Of a stretch of DNA of 49,645 bases, positions 9,701 to 18,356 are shown in pieces. The stretch comes from Acidobacteriota bacterium (GTDB taxonomy: Bacteria; Acidobacteriota; Thermoanaerobaculia; Gp7-AA8), in the NCBI GenBank assembly GCA_021781455.1, contig JAJXWV010000038.1, positions 1-49,645 of the forward strand, in the 5' to 3' direction. Positions within the stretch are counted from its first letter, which is position 1. The number at the start of each line of letters is the position of its first letter. A program made the position numbers and the translations under genes. The notes under the pieces are model-generated. The model searched no databases and had not been told where the DNA came from. It saw only the letters and a list, made by a program, of their open reading frames with translations.

Positions 9701-11080
9701 GCCGGACCGCGCGTTCGCGCCATCCTCGGGTACGAGCCGGAGGAGATCATTGGACGTACGCCTTTCGATTTCATGGCGCCTGACGAGGTCGAGCGTGTTC
9801 GCGCAATCTTCGCGGCGGCGATGGCGGAGCGGAAGGCGTTCGCACTGATGGAGAACGTGAACATCCATCGCAACGGAACGCGCGTCGTGCTGGAGACGAG
9901 CGGCATGCCCGTGTTCGACGCCAATGGTTCGTTTACTGGCTATCACGGCATCGACCGCGACGTGTCGGATCGCGAGGAGCACAAGCGCGCTCACCGCCGG
10001 CTGGCGGCGGCCATCGAACAGTCGACCGAGGTCGTCATCCTCACAAATCGCGACGGAAACATCGAGTATGTGAATCCGGCGTTCGAGAAGATCTCAGGCT
10101 ATTCGCGTGACGAGGTGGTCGGGTTGACGCCGCGGATTCTGAAGAGTGGCGTGCAGAGCGATGACTTCTACGCGTCGCTGTGGGCGCGGTTGCTCAGCGG
10201 AGGTTCCTGGAGCGGTCGATTTGTCAACCGGCGCAAGGATGGAACGACTTTCGAGGTCGAGGCGAGCATCTCACCGATTCTTTCGGATGATGGCCAGATC
10301 AGCGGGTTCATTGGTCTGCAGCGCGATATGACCGAGCACATCACGTTGCTCGAACGGCTCCATCGAGCCGAGGAGATGGATCGCGTGGGACGGCTGATCA
10401 GTGGCGTCGCTCACGAAGTGCGTAACCCGCTGAACGGGATCCAGGCAGCCTTGGCAGCTCTCGAGCTGGACGTCGCCTCAACCGATGAAAACCAGTCGCT
10501 GTTCCGGGCGATGCGATCACAGGTGACGCGGCTGTCCCAGCTGATGCGCGAGCTGCTCGAGTTCAGTAAGCCGATCGAGCCTTCGCGTATGGAGAGGTGC
10601 TCCGTGGATGCGCTCTGCAGCGAAGCGATTGCACTGTGGCGGTCCGGCCATCCCGATCAGCCGCAGGAGCGCGTGATCTTTGAGCCGCTTGGAACGACGC
10701 TGATGGTGGAAGTCGATCGCATGCGCCTGCACCAGGTCGTGATTAATCTCCTTGACAACGCTCACCAGCATTCACCGATCATCGAAGATGTCGTTCTACG
10801 CATCTCTCGCGACAACGGCTATTGCCGGATCGAGGTCGTCGATCGTGGCGCCGGCGTGAAGCCGGAGCACGTCTCACACGTATTCGATCCATTTTTTACG
10901 ACCCGCCGCGGAGGAACCGGTCTCGGATTGACGCTCGTCAAGAACATCGTCGAACAGCACGGCGGCCGTGTCATGCTCATAAACAACGATCCTGGTCCGG
11001 GTTGTAACGCCCAAATCATTCTGAAGGCCTCCGTGGCTGTTGAACAGCTTGAAGATGCAATCGAAACTGCTTCTCGTTGA
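6749..11080 (+). CDS. Multi-PAS membrane sensor histidine kinase with periplasmic CxxCH motif
   Basis: A 1443-residue sensor kinase. Membrane segment 1 is at about 17-38 and segment 2 at about 283-306, enclosing a periplasmic domain of about 240 residues. That domain contains CGSCH (Cys221, Cys224, His225), the covalent haem c attachment motif. The cytoplasmic part holds seven consecutive PAS-like domains of about 120 residues each (roughly 331-1200; for example ALFEQSAIGIAVQWADREK and AAIEQSTEVVILTNRDGN). A HisKA domain follows with phospho-accepting His1222 in GVAHEVRNPLNGI, then an ATPase domain with VVINLLDNAHQHS and GTGLGLTLVKNIVEQHGG. It overlaps the next gene, an NtrC-type regulator, by 26 bp, so the pair is almost certainly co-translated partners. 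Haem attachment is inferred from the motif alone. The ATG at 6749 is chosen because it directly precedes membrane segment 1. Confidence 0.92.
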   Translation: MSAIGRFKHSDSSTRRTAFLVGATALIVLALMYVVYAFHREREADALRYAHSEQLAVARVVSEQLELCFAEWQLTVHEIASAADTATSSREVVRNVVAQPSSGFKGVAVYDTAGRVAASAGALPALPGKIGSSHELTAELLNGHPIAAAPGESIVRIALPFAHGTVVADASPVRRIAAAVGHAIGHRQWHARVLAGDGTVLYDSARSAAVLSEIRAGDASCGSCHPPTTRADDRATRPDRTAVVGRSIGEISASATASFGGIVLTTVIDSPRSAAVRDVAKDIGLTLLLFAALCLALSVTWVTTYQAYRRRIRAEEAARSWKERHEMQQALLDAREHYRAVFESSHDAIIITDAGGQVKFANPKATEVLRQTENLFANFPRSAHEVIETAIRIGAAGAVATFDAVLQTPAGERLLSFNVVPYMEDGAVAGVISSGRDLTELKRDEGLIRESERRLTTMLNNTDTLAALGDIEGTITFCSTALLQLLGVTTEQALGRAWLDFVAPEDRDAVRGSLIEELPSGNYATYAEYSIVTQSGERRLTRWVRTQLLDDEGRIVGLGAVGEDLTARRLSEDRIRKLNDFYQRILEKTVAGVLVTDRADNVSYVNASFTLGTGVILDRVAPAAAAAGRIHDLVPPFAVWYDTAKSELRPVFFEAAAITRPDGSSRYHSGWMVPLTADGAFDGMICTTEDLTDRVAAEKALGSLQRRHEDLVDTVPGMVWRADAQTLAAEYISAYAVQFFGYPLAAWREPDFWTDHIHPDDRDRVVNDVLAAVTEGRGRALDYRFLAADGRAVWVRDAFRVVMEDGRPTELQGVIVDITERKEIESALAESESRFRALFEQSAIGIAVQWADREKLETNLAFREMFGYSGEDLSTTNAARTAGSSVRRIVNEIFDTLWIGLETSVQKEAVFRRRGGKQIWCRITASVIRDELEEPRMTVALFEDFTERKVAEEALEQSREKFRDLVEITTDWVWEVDPNGVYTYAGPRVRAILGYEPEEIIGRTPFDFMAPDEVERVRAIFAAAMAERKAFALMENVNIHRNGTRVVLETSGMPVFDANGSFTGYHGIDRDVSDREEHKRAHRRLAAAIEQSTEVVILTNRDGNIEYVNPAFEKISGYSRDEVVGLTPRILKSGVQSDDFYASLWARLLSGGSWSGRFVNRRKDGTTFEVEASISPILSDDGQISGFIGLQRDMTEHITLLERLHRAEEMDRVGRLISGVAHEVRNPLNGIQAALAALELDVASTDENQSLFRAMRSQVTRLSQLMRELLEFSKPIEPSRMERCSVDALCSEAIALWRSGHPDQPQERVIFEPLGTTLMVEVDRMRLHQVVINLLDNAHQHSPIIEDVVLRISRDNGYCRIEVVDRGAGVKPEHVSHVFDPFFTTRRGGTGLGLTLVKNIVEQHGGRVMLINNDPGPGCNAQIILKASVAVEQLEDAIETASR

Positions 11081-12365
11081 CGATGAATGGGTTTTCTCGT
11101 CCTCGACGGCGCGCTACCTGTCGCGGAAGGGATTTTTCGTTCGTGAGGCGGGCACCCTGGCCGCAGCACGGACGGCCGTGGCTGGGGATTCGTTCAATGC
11201 CGTTCTGCTCGATCTCGGTCTTCCGGATGGCAACGGCATCGAGTTTCTGGACGAGCTGCGCGCGGCCTACCCCGCGCTCGCCATCATTGTGATCACGGGT
11301 TCGGGCGATATCCCTGTTGCCGTCGAGGCAATGAAGCGGGGAGCCGACCATTTCCTCAGCAAGCCGATCGACCTGACGGAGCTGGAGCTCTTCCTCAATA
11401 AATCCCTCGAAGTTGGACAGCTGCGCCGTAAGCATGCGGCCCATCAGCGGCTGTCGAAGAGGAATGAGCCGTTCTTCGGAACGAGTGAAGCGGCACGACA
11501 CGCTCAGGAGCTGGCACTGCTCGCCGCCGAGAGCGACGCCGTGGTGCTGATCACCGGTGAGACCGGGACCGGCAAAGGAGTGATCGCCAACTGGATCCAT
11601 CACCGCAGCTACAGGCGCACGATGTCGTTTGTCGAAGTCAACTGCTCGATGTTGCGCGGCGAACTGCTGGCGAGCGAACTGTTCGGCCATGCGCGGGGCG
11701 CCTTCACGTCGGCGAGCGAGAATCGGAGCGGCCTGATCGACACGGCCGATGGCGGAACACTCTTTCTGGACGAAATCGGCGACATGGATGCGTCGATCCA
11801 GGTGCAATTCCTCAAAGTCATCGAGGAGAAACGGTTCCGCCGGCTTGGCGAGACGAGCGTCAGGCACAGCGACTTCCGACTGATCTGTGCGACCAACCAC
11901 GATCTCGCATCCGATGTCGCCCGGGGCGCTTTCCGCGCGGATCTGTTCTATCGGCTGAACGTCCTTCCGATTCACCTCCCGCCGCTGCGCGAGATACCCG
12001 ACGATTTCCGTTCGCTGGTTGCCTATCTGCTCGCAGGGTTCGGCACCACAGTCGAGCAGTTCGAGCGCGGGGCGATGGAAATACTGCAGGCTTACGAGTG
12101 GCCGGGAAATACGCGCGAGTTGAAGAACGTGCTCGAACGCGCACTGCTTCTCGCCAGGGGTCAGCCGATCGGCAGGAGCCATCTGCGAGGCATCGAGCAC
12201 GGCTCGCCGAGGCAGGACTCGGCGAACGGGCGATCAATCGCCGCGGATGTACTGGCTGTGCTTCAGCGCTGCGGAGGGGACAAGCGACTCGCGGCGCGAG
12301 AGCTTGGTATCTCGCGGGCGACGCTGTACCGGCGGTTGCAGTCGATCGAGGGCACGGAGCAGTAA
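11055..12365 (+). CDS. NtrC-family sigma-54-dependent response regulator
   Basis: A 436-residue regulator with three domains: a receiver (acid pocket Asp9/Asp10, phospho-acceptor Asp53 in LLDLGLPDGNG, Lys in FLSKPID), a sigma-54-activating AAA+ domain (Walker A GETGTGKG, Walker B GGTLFLDEIGDM, sensor region LFYRLNVLPIHLPPLR), and a C-terminal Fis-type helix-turn-helix (LAARELGISRATLYRRLQ). The sigma-54 contact loop reads GAFTSA instead of the usual GAFTGA; the essential Phe-Thr is kept. The ATG at 11055 lies inside the 3' end of the kinase gene. The likely targets are the palindromes and sigma-54 promoter just downstream, which would make this the activator of the chemosensory operon. Confidence 0.93.
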   Translation: MQSKLLLVDDEWVFSSSTARYLSRKGFFVREAGTLAAARTAVAGDSFNAVLLDLGLPDGNGIEFLDELRAAYPALAIIVITGSGDIPVAVEAMKRGADHFLSKPIDLTELELFLNKSLEVGQLRRKHAAHQRLSKRNEPFFGTSEAARHAQELALLAAESDAVVLITGETGTGKGVIANWIHHRSYRRTMSFVEVNCSMLRGELLASELFGHARGAFTSASENRSGLIDTADGGTLFLDEIGDMDASIQVQFLKVIEEKRFRRLGETSVRHSDFRLICATNHDLASDVARGAFRADLFYRLNVLPIHLPPLREIPDDFRSLVAYLLAGFGTTVEQFERGAMEILQAYEWPGNTRELKNVLERALLLARGQPIGRSHLRGIEHGSPRQDSANGRSIAADVLAVLQRCGGDKRLAARELGISRATLYRRLQSIEGTEQ

Positions 12366-12434
12366 ACAAACTGCAAACTGCTTTTCCCCGACGGCGACCA
12401 CGCGTCCACGAGAGGGGTTTTCGTGTTGCGCAAT

Positions 12435-12502
12435 TCTCACGTGAGACGGCGTGAGACGCGAAATTGTGGACTTTCTCACGATGCGTGAGACGCCGCATGA
12501 GA
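12435..12502. promoter_or_regulatory. Candidate activator-binding palindromes (upstream activating sequence)
   Basis: Two palindromes share the half-site TCTCACG. TCTCACGTGAGA at 12435-12446 is perfect. TCTCACG-ATG-CGTGAGA at 12474-12490 has 7-bp perfect arms. Extra half-sites GCGTGAGACG (12449) and CATGAGA (12496) lie between and after them. They sit about 85-140 bp before the sigma-54-like promoter and directly after the NtrC-type gene, the usual position for enhancer sites of this regulator class. Binding is inferred. Confidence 0.6.
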
Positions 12503-12574
12503 ATCGCAGTTCGCGATCCGGCCAGCAATCACATAAGTCACATAAAGCCAGAGACTTAGCTGCTGGCTCTTCCG

Positions 12575-12590
12575 TGGCAGCAAGGTTGCT
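12575..12590 (+). promoter_or_regulatory. Candidate sigma-54 promoter (-24/-12)
   Basis: TGGCAGCAAGGTTGCT matches the sigma-54 consensus TGGCAC-N5-TTGCW with one deviation in the -24 box. GG and GC are separated by exactly 10 bases. The start of transcription would fall near 12600, only a few bases before the ATG at 12607, so the leader would be very short and has no clear ribosome-binding site. It drives toward the receiver-EAL-Che genes. Confidence 0.6.
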
Positions 12591-12606
12591 CTACGGCGGC
12601 CACGAC

Positions 12607-13026
12607 ATGACGTCCGCGTCTCCACCCAATCACCTGCCGATCTCTCCTTCCGAGCCTTCGCGCGAGCGAATTCTTCTCGTCGATGACGACGAAGAAACCC
12701 TCACGATATTCACTGCTTTGATCCGCCGCCTGCAATGTCATGTCGACGCAGTGACCAGCATCGAGGCAGCCGAGAGGCTCCTCGATGCCGGTCGCTATGA
12801 CGTGGTGATCACCGATCTGCGCCTTACCGGCGTGCTGGGCGAGGAAGGGCTGGAAATCATGCAATACGTCAAGGAAAAGAACCCGACGACGCAGGTCATC
12901 CTCATCACCGGATTCGGCAATCCGCAGTTGATGACGCGCGCGTACCGGCTGGGCGCGGCCTGCTATTTCGAGAAGCCGGTCGATCCCGCTCGTCTGGTCG
13001 GAGCAATCCAGCAACTCAAGCCATGA
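12607..13026 (+). CDS. Single-domain response regulator (receiver)
   Basis: A 139-residue protein with an N-terminal extension of about 20 residues rich in Ser/Pro and then one complete receiver domain: acidic pocket Asp26-Asp28 in ILLVDDDEE, phospho-acceptor Asp70 in VVITDLRLTG, Thr/Ser switch in VILITGFG and Lys in CYFEKPVD. There is no output domain, so it probably works by protein contact, either with the EAL protein encoded next or as a second CheY-like target or phosphate sink of CheA. Its stop overlaps the next start (ATGA at 13023-13026), which implies translational coupling. It is the first gene after the sigma-54-like promoter. Confidence 0.85.
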   Translation: MTSASPPNHLPISPSEPSRERILLVDDDEETLTIFTALIRRLQCHVDAVTSIEAAERLLDAGRYDVVITDLRLTGVLGEEGLEIMQYVKEKNPTTQVILITGFGNPQLMTRAYRLGAACYFEKPVDPARLVGAIQQLKP

Positions 13027-13811
13027 AGAGCCAAACCGAGCAGAACGAGCTTGCCGATCTGGTCCGCCGTGGATTTCACTCCGTGGTGTTCCAGCCGATC
13101 CGTCGCCTCGGTGACGGGTCGGTCTACGGATTCGAAGCGCTGATGCGCGGACCGGAAGGGACCGTGCTGGAGAACCCGGCGCCGATCTTTCGCAGCGATG
13201 CCATCGACCGTACGCTCCTGCACGAAATCGATTCCGCATGCATTCTTTCGGCAGTCCGTCTGGGCCGGGTGCTCGAAGGCGTGCTGTTCATCAACGTGCA
13301 TGGCGAGACGCTTCTGCACCACGCCAGCCGGGGCGACGACATCATGCGCATGCTCCCGGTCGTCGATGTCGATCCGCAGCGTGTGGTACTCGAGATTTCG
13401 GAGACGACGGACAAGTCTCACGTTCACGCGATCAAGCGCGCTCTTCAGCCGTTGCGCGACCTCGGCATGCGGCTGGCGCTCGACGATGTCGGTGTCTTCA
13501 ACTCCTGGCTCCAGCACATGGTCACCCTGGAAGCCGAGTACATGAAAGTGGACCGGCAGTTCATCACACACATCGATAGCTCGCCTTCGAAAAAGCGCCT
13601 GTTGCGCGGCTTCGTCGCCTTCGCGCGGGAGACAGGCGCGGAAATCATCGTGGAAGGCGTGGAGTCCGAGGCCGAAAGCGCCGCCGTGGCGAAGTGTGGA
13701 GTCGATCTGGCGCAGGGGTACCTGCTCGGCCGACCCGCGCCTGCGCAAACGTGGGTGGACTGCTCGGCCGATGCCCCGGACCAGACGCGCGTCAGCGCGG
13801 TATTCGAGTGA
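13023..13811 (+). CDS. EAL-domain protein, probable cyclic-di-GMP phosphodiesterase
   Basis: A 262-residue stand-alone EAL domain with no sensor or membrane part. The signature Glu38-Ala-Leu lies in VYGFEALMRGP. Further metal- and ligand-binding positions are present: Asn in LFINVHGETL, Glu in VVLEISET, the Asp pair in LALDDVGVF (usually DDFG), Lys and Asp in YMKVDRQFI, Glu in IIVEGVES and the terminal QGYLLGRP. With these kept the protein is likely active in breaking down cyclic-di-GMP, although the DDFGTG loop is altered to DDVGVF and loop 6 should be checked. It is coupled to the receiver gene before it by a 4-bp overlap, so its activity may be set by that receiver. Confidence 0.87.
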   Translation: MKSQTEQNELADLVRRGFHSVVFQPIRRLGDGSVYGFEALMRGPEGTVLENPAPIFRSDAIDRTLLHEIDSACILSAVRLGRVLEGVLFINVHGETLLHHASRGDDIMRMLPVVDVDPQRVVLEISETTDKSHVHAIKRALQPLRDLGMRLALDDVGVFNSWLQHMVTLEAEYMKVDRQFITHIDSSPSKKRLLRGFVAFARETGAEIIVEGVESEAESAAVAKCGVDLAQGYLLGRPAPAQTWVDCSADAPDQTRVSAVFE

Positions 13812-13818
13812 GAACGAA

Positions 13819-14253
13819 ATGACAAGAGAGCCGCGAAAAATCCTGATCGTCGAGGACTCCGAGTTGCTTCACCGCATGTACGAAGTGGTCTTCCGCCTGC
13901 AACGAAAGAACGGGTGTCTGCTCCTGCACGCCCTCAACGGGCGCGAAGCCCTGCAGCAACTTTCCCAGCACCCCGACACCGACCTGATCCTGCTCGACAT
14001 CAACATGCCGGTGATGAGCGGTCTGGAGTTTCTGGCGCACTGCAAACGCGAGCAGGTCTTCCATGAGATTCCGGTCATCATCGTGAGCACGGAAGGAAAG
14101 CACGAAGACACGGTTCGCGCACTGCGTGGTGGCGCTCGCGGATACGTCACGAAACCTTTCAAGCCGCAGGATCTGCACACTCTGATCGAGCGCATCTTCG
14201 CCGCGTCAAAAGCGCAGCCGGGTGAACTGGTCAAGAGCGCGAGCACTGTCTGA
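13819..14253 (+). CDS. cheY: CheY-like response regulator
   Basis: A 144-residue single receiver domain. It has Glu12-Asp13 in ILIVEDSE, phospho-acceptor Asp60 in LILLDINMPVMSG, Ser in VIIVSTEG and Lys in YVTKPFKP. It starts 8 bp after the EAL gene and its stop overlaps the cheA start (TGATG at 14251-14255). Position directly before cheA makes it the prime phosphotransfer target. With no flagellar switch gene nearby, its output partner is unknown and may be the EAL protein or another regulator. Confidence 0.88.
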   Translation: MTREPRKILIVEDSELLHRMYEVVFRLQRKNGCLLLHALNGREALQQLSQHPDTDLILLDINMPVMSGLEFLAHCKREQVFHEIPVIIVSTEGKHEDTVRALRGGARGYVTKPFKPQDLHTLIERIFAASKAQPGELVKSASTV

Positions 14254-15827
14254 TGGTCAACGCACCGTACCTCGGTCTGATGGCCGACTTCTTCCTGGAG
14301 GCCAACGAGCGCTGTGACCGCCTCGAAGAATGCCTGCTCGCTGCTCTCGAACAGACCGGCGATGCGTGCAACGAGCTGCTGAATGCCGCCAAACGCGAGC
14401 TCCACACGCTCAAGGGCAATGCCGGCATGATGGGCTTTCGCGAGTTGCAGGAGGCTGCTCATCGACTCGAGGACCGCGTTGCTGCGGTTGATCGTGACGA
14501 CCCGTGCATCGAGAAACTTCTTCTGGACCTGGACGGCTTTCGGGCCATGGTGCGCGATGCCAATACTGACGAGTCCAAAGATGAATCTCTCTCCTCCGGT
14601 GTCTCCACCACCCCGGCACCACATGATGATGCGCTGCATCTCCGCAGCGTTCGGGTGCCATTCGTTGCTCTCGACGAGCTCGTCGATCTTCTTGCGGAGA
14701 TGGTCATCTTTCGCAATCGCGTCGACGATGCCCTGACCCGCAGCCACTCCGGAGCCGGGGCCTGGGACGACGTCCAGTCGGCTCATGAGGCGCTGGGCAA
14801 GACCCTGACATTCATTCAGGACCGCATCATGTCCATCCGGATGGTCCCGCTTCAGACGCTGTTCGGTCATCTGCGGAGGATCGTCCATGACGAAAGTCTG
14901 GCCTCGGGGAAGCGTGTCGTGTTCGAGGTCGTCGGCGGGGAAACGCCGATGGACAAGGCTCTTCTCGAATGCGCAAGCGAGGCTCTCGGTCACATCGTCC
15001 GGAACGCTGTGGTTCACGGCATCGAAACGCCGGATGGACGGGCGGCTGGCGGCAAACAAAGTGTAGGAACCGTAAGGCTGACCGCAGTTGCGCACGCCGA
15101 TGAAGTGGTCGTCGAGGTGGCCGATGACGGCGCGGGCATCGATCGCGCGTCGATCATTCGTGCGGCCGAAGCGCGCGGCATCGATCCCGACAGCGTCGAT
15201 GATCCTTACGAGCTGCTCTTCCGGGCCGGGTTTTCGACCCGGGTCGAGACGGACGTGAGTGCCGGCCGCGGGGTGGGTCTGTCTGCCGCGGTCGACGCCG
15301 TGCGCAGCCTGGGCGGGCACGTCTCGGTCGCTTCCAACGCGGGCATCGGAACTACGTTTCGGATGCGGCTGCCCTTGACGGTCTCCATCACGCGCGCGCT
15401 CCTGGTGCGTGTGGACGGCGAGGATTACGCCGTTCCTCTGGCTGCCATCAGCGAGAGCGTCATCTTCAGGAGCGGCGACCGGCACGTCATCAACCAATCG
15501 TCGGTTTTCGAATGGCGCGGTGCCGTGCTGCCGCTGCTCGATCTCGGCTGTGCGATGGCGACTGCCACCACTCCGCGCGACCACGGCTACATCGTGGTGA
15601 TCGAAGCGGAAAACAAACATCGCGGCCTGATGGTCGACGATCTTACCGGGATGCGCGAGATCGTGGTCAAGGGTCTCGGCGAAATCGGCGGCCTGCCGCG
15701 CGGCATCTCCGGGGCGACCATCCTTGGCGACGGCCGTGTCCTTCTCATTCTCGATGCCAGGTCGCTCGTTGCCATGACGCCGGCCAATGAAGCTCGCCTC
15801 GAACGGCGAGCGCCAGGAGGTAATTGA
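14253..15827 (+). CDS. cheA: Chemotaxis histidine kinase CheA
   Basis: A 524-residue CheA, shorter than the enterobacterial form because the CheY-binding P2 domain is missing. The P1 domain carries the phosphorylated His51 in ELHTLKGNAGMMGF. After a short linker comes the dimerisation domain with IMSIRMVPLQTLFGHL. The ATPase domain has the N-box LGHIVRNAVVHGIE, the G1 box VADDGAGID and the G2 region GRGVGLSAAVDAV. The CheW-like P5 domain begins about at residue 375. Loss of P2 is common in non-flagellar chemosensory systems. It overlaps cheY and cheW by one base each side, so all three should be made in step. Confidence 0.95.
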   Translation: MVNAPYLGLMADFFLEANERCDRLEECLLAALEQTGDACNELLNAAKRELHTLKGNAGMMGFRELQEAAHRLEDRVAAVDRDDPCIEKLLLDLDGFRAMVRDANTDESKDESLSSGVSTTPAPHDDALHLRSVRVPFVALDELVDLLAEMVIFRNRVDDALTRSHSGAGAWDDVQSAHEALGKTLTFIQDRIMSIRMVPLQTLFGHLRRIVHDESLASGKRVVFEVVGGETPMDKALLECASEALGHIVRNAVVHGIETPDGRAAGGKQSVGTVRLTAVAHADEVVVEVADDGAGIDRASIIRAAEARGIDPDSVDDPYELLFRAGFSTRVETDVSAGRGVGLSAAVDAVRSLGGHVSVASNAGIGTTFRMRLPLTVSITRALLVRVDGEDYAVPLAAISESVIFRSGDRHVINQSSVFEWRGAVLPLLDLGCAMATATTPRDHGYIVVIEAENKHRGLMVDDLTGMREIVVKGLGEIGGLPRGISGATILGDGRVLLILDARSLVAMTPANEARLERRAPGGN

Positions 15828-16453
15828 TGTCCGATGAACCTGCGGATCCGGGCACGGCGCTGTTGCCGCCGTCCGGTCTCGCCGAAGACATTCTCGGTTT
15901 CCGCGCCGATTCCACAGCGCCCGACCAGCTTTACACGTTTGCCGACTCCGTCAACGTCCATCAACAGGGGCTTGTCGAACGACCGAAGGCGATCGAGACG
16001 TGGGTGACGTTTTCGCTCATGGGTGAGACCTTCGCTTTACCGGTAACGCACGTCTACGAGATCCTCCGCGTGTCCGGCATCACCCGCGTTCCGCACGCGC
16101 CCGCGATGGTGCGGGGCGTGACGAACATGCGCGGGCGCGTGCTGCCGGTGATCGATCTGCGCGTGCGCCTGGGACTGAATGCGGCAGAGCCCTCTCAGCA
16201 GAGTCGCATTCTCGTGGTGACCTCCCGTGGCCGTTCGCTCGGACTACTCGTCGACGCCGTTCAGCAGGTCGAGCGGATCCAGCGCGATACGGTCCAACCT
16301 CCACCCGTCGACATCATGACGGCGCAATCGGACTACATCGTCGGCGTCTGCGATCTCGGAGCGCGGCTGGTCATTCTCCTCGACGTCGATCGCATCCTCA
16401 TTCTTCGTGAAATCGAGCGCGACGCTCTCCAGCGCGCGCCGCAAGGAGCGTAG
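15827..16453 (+). CDS. cheW: CheW coupling protein
   Basis: A 208-residue protein linking CheA to the chemoreceptor. The first ~55 residues are a low-conservation extension; the CheW fold follows, with [20 protein letters not shown], the receptor/kinase-binding turn [18 protein letters not shown] and the end [16 protein letters not shown]. The ATG at 15827 is supported by a perfect AGGAGG six bases upstream; an in-frame TTG one codon earlier is not preferred. It overlaps the cheA stop by one base and ends three bases before the receptor gene. Confidence 0.93.
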   Translation: MSDEPADPGTALLPPSGLAEDILGFRADSTAPDQLYTFADSVNVHQQGLVERPKAIETWVTFSLMGETFALPVTHVYEILRVSGITRVPHAPAMVRGVTNMRGRVLPVIDLRVRLGLNAAEPSQQSRILVVTSRGRSLGLLVDAVQQVERIQRDTVQPPPVDIMTAQSDYIVGVCDLGARLVILLDVDRILILREIERDALQRAPQGA

Positions 16454-16455
16454 CC

Positions 16456-18342
16456 ATGAAGTGGTTTCTCAATCTCAAAGTCGGCGCAAAGCTCACCCTG
16501 GCGTTCCTGCTGATGGCGGCCGTCGTGTCCGGCATCGGAGTTCGCGGCATCCAGAACATGCAGAAGCTCAATCAACAACTCGACAGCGTGTTCCGGAACG
16601 AGCTCACACCGCTGGAGTCCCTCAGCAGTGCCGTGATCGCGTACGAGCATCATCGCCTCACCCGCATGGAAATGACTGCCGCAGTTGGCACGCCGAGATA
16701 CGAAGAATTCCTGGCGAAATCGGATGACGATGTGAGGATCATCGACGCGGCATTCGCGAATTACCGCAAAGCGACCCTCGCCGCAGAAGAAGAGAAGCTC
16801 GCCAGCGCTGTCGAAGCGGATCTCCTGGTTGAGAAAGCAAACCGCGTGCGCCTTCGGCAGATTCTGGAGAACAGCAGCATCACTCCAGATGAGCGACAGA
16901 AAGCAGGCTTCGCCTTTCTTTTCGACCCTGCCGTGATTGCCACCGGTCACCGGGTACGCGACAACTCCGACGAACTCCTTAGGGTTCACAAAAAAGACGC
17001 GGAGGCTGCGCAAAAGGATGGCGAGAGGCTGTACGCAGCTCAGCGCTCGATGTTCATGGGCGCGATCATCGCTGCGGTGATCCTTGCGCTTGGCATTGGT
17101 TTCTTCCTGGCTCGCATCATCACCGTGCCACTGCGCGCGTTTGGGGTGGCCATCGACAATGTGGCCCGCGGAAATCTCGTCACGCCGGAACTCGACACAG
17201 AACGCAAGGACGAGCTCGGCGACCTCGCACGCACGCTGCTGGCCAGCGTCGAGACGCAGCGCCACGTGATCGGCGAGATCAAGGAGTCGTCCTCGCTGGT
17301 CGCTTCTTCGGCCGATGAGATCTCCGCCTCTGCCGTGCAGATCACAAAGGGCGCAGAAAATCAGTCCTCTGCCAGCGATGAAACTTCTTCGACGATGGTG
17401 GAGATGGCCAGTCAGATCGACCAGGTCTCGCGCTCTGCTCAGAATCTGGCCACCAACGTGGACGAGACATCCTCATCCATCCAGGAGATGGGCGCTTCGA
17501 TCGAACAAGTGGCGAAGAATGCCGAAAACCTGTTGACGTCTGTCGAAGAGACCAGCACCACCATCGAGCAGATGGCGGCCTCGATCCGTTCGGTGGCGAA
17601 CAAAGTCAAGGTGGTCGATGAGGCTTCGAAGGAAGCGTCGACGATCGCCGAATCGGGTGCCGGCGAGCTCTCCACCGTCATCAACGGCATCGGCGCGAGC
17701 AGCAAAGACATCGGCAAGATCGTCAAGATCATCGAAGAGATCGCCGATCAGACGAACCTTCTCGCGCTCAATGCGGCCATCGAAGCGGCGCGCGCCGGCG
17801 ATGCCGGGAAAGGTTTCGCCGTCGTCGCCGAGGAAGTCAAGCGGCTGGCCGAGCGGTCGATGAACTCCACTCGCGAGATCTCCACATTCGTCGAGCGCGT
17901 GCAGAAGGACGTCGGCCAGGCGGTGGACCTCTCCGGCAACGTGCTCCGTTCCATTCGCGACTCGGTGGGAAAGAGCTCTTCGCTCGTCGGTGAGGTTTAC
18001 ACCGCCGCGCAGGAGCAGAGCAACGGAGCCGGTCAGATCCTCAAGACCGCCACCAACATGCAGAACGTCACGCGCCAGCTGGCCACTGCGGCGAAACAGC
18101 AGGCCATCGCCGCCCGCGAAATCATGTCGTCGGTGGAGACCATGAACCGCATGACCCAGCAGGTCGCCAACGCCACTTCGGAACAGAAGAATGGCGGCGA
18201 CATGGTCGTCAAAGCGGTCGAGCAGATCGCTCAGGTGGCCCAGCAGAACGTCGCCTCGACCGAGCAGCTCTCCAAGGCCACAGCCGGACTGGCCCGTGAG
18301 GCCGAGCGGATGCGCGGGCTCTCACAGCAGTTCGTCTTTTGA
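16456..18342 (+). CDS. Methyl-accepting chemoreceptor
   Basis: A 628-residue transmembrane receptor. Membrane segment 1 is at about residues 12-30 ([17 protein letters not shown]), followed by a helical periplasmic domain of about 165 residues that looks like a four-helix bundle. Segment 2 is at about 196-216 ([18 protein letters not shown]). A HAMP domain follows, then a long coiled-coil signalling domain with the conserved hairpin tip [20 protein letters not shown] continuing into [20 protein letters not shown]. There are many Glu-Glu/Gln pairs suitable for CheR/CheB modification. The C-terminus (RGLSQQFVF) lacks the NWETF-type tether for CheR. AAGGAG lies before the ATG. The ligand cannot be read from the sequence. 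Confidence 0.93.
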   Translation: MKWFLNLKVGAKLTLAFLLMAAVVSGIGVRGIQNMQKLNQQLDSVFRNELTPLESLSSAVIAYEHHRLTRMEMTAAVGTPRYEEFLAKSDDDVRIIDAAFANYRKATLAAEEEKLASAVEADLLVEKANRVRLRQILENSSITPDERQKAGFAFLFDPAVIATGHRVRDNSDELLRVHKKDAEAAQKDGERLYAAQRSMFMGAIIAAVILALGIGFFLARIITVPLRAFGVAIDNVARGNLVTPELDTERKDELGDLARTLLASVETQRHVIGEIKESSSLVASSADEISASAVQITKGAENQSSASDETSSTMVEMASQIDQVSRSAQNLATNVDETSSSIQEMGASIEQVAKNAENLLTSVEETSTTIEQMAASIRSVANKVKVVDEASKEASTIAESGAGELSTVINGIGASSKDIGKIVKIIEEIADQTNLLALNAAIEAARAGDAGKGFAVVAEEVKRLAERSMNSTREISTFVERVQKDVGQAVDLSGNVLRSIRDSVGKSSSLVGEVYTAAQEQSNGAGQILKTATNMQNVTRQLATAAKQQAIAAREIMSSVETMNRMTQQVANATSEQKNGGDMVVKAVEQIAQVAQQNVASTEQLSKATAGLAREAERMRGLSQQFVF

Positions 18343-18356
18343 TCAGGTGATCAGCC

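Noticed and set aside
13869-15620. Long open frame on the minus strand opposite cheY/cheA
   Set aside because: It is a GC-rich shadow of cheA codons, with no family text and Arg/His-rich composition; the plus strand has full CheA motifs.
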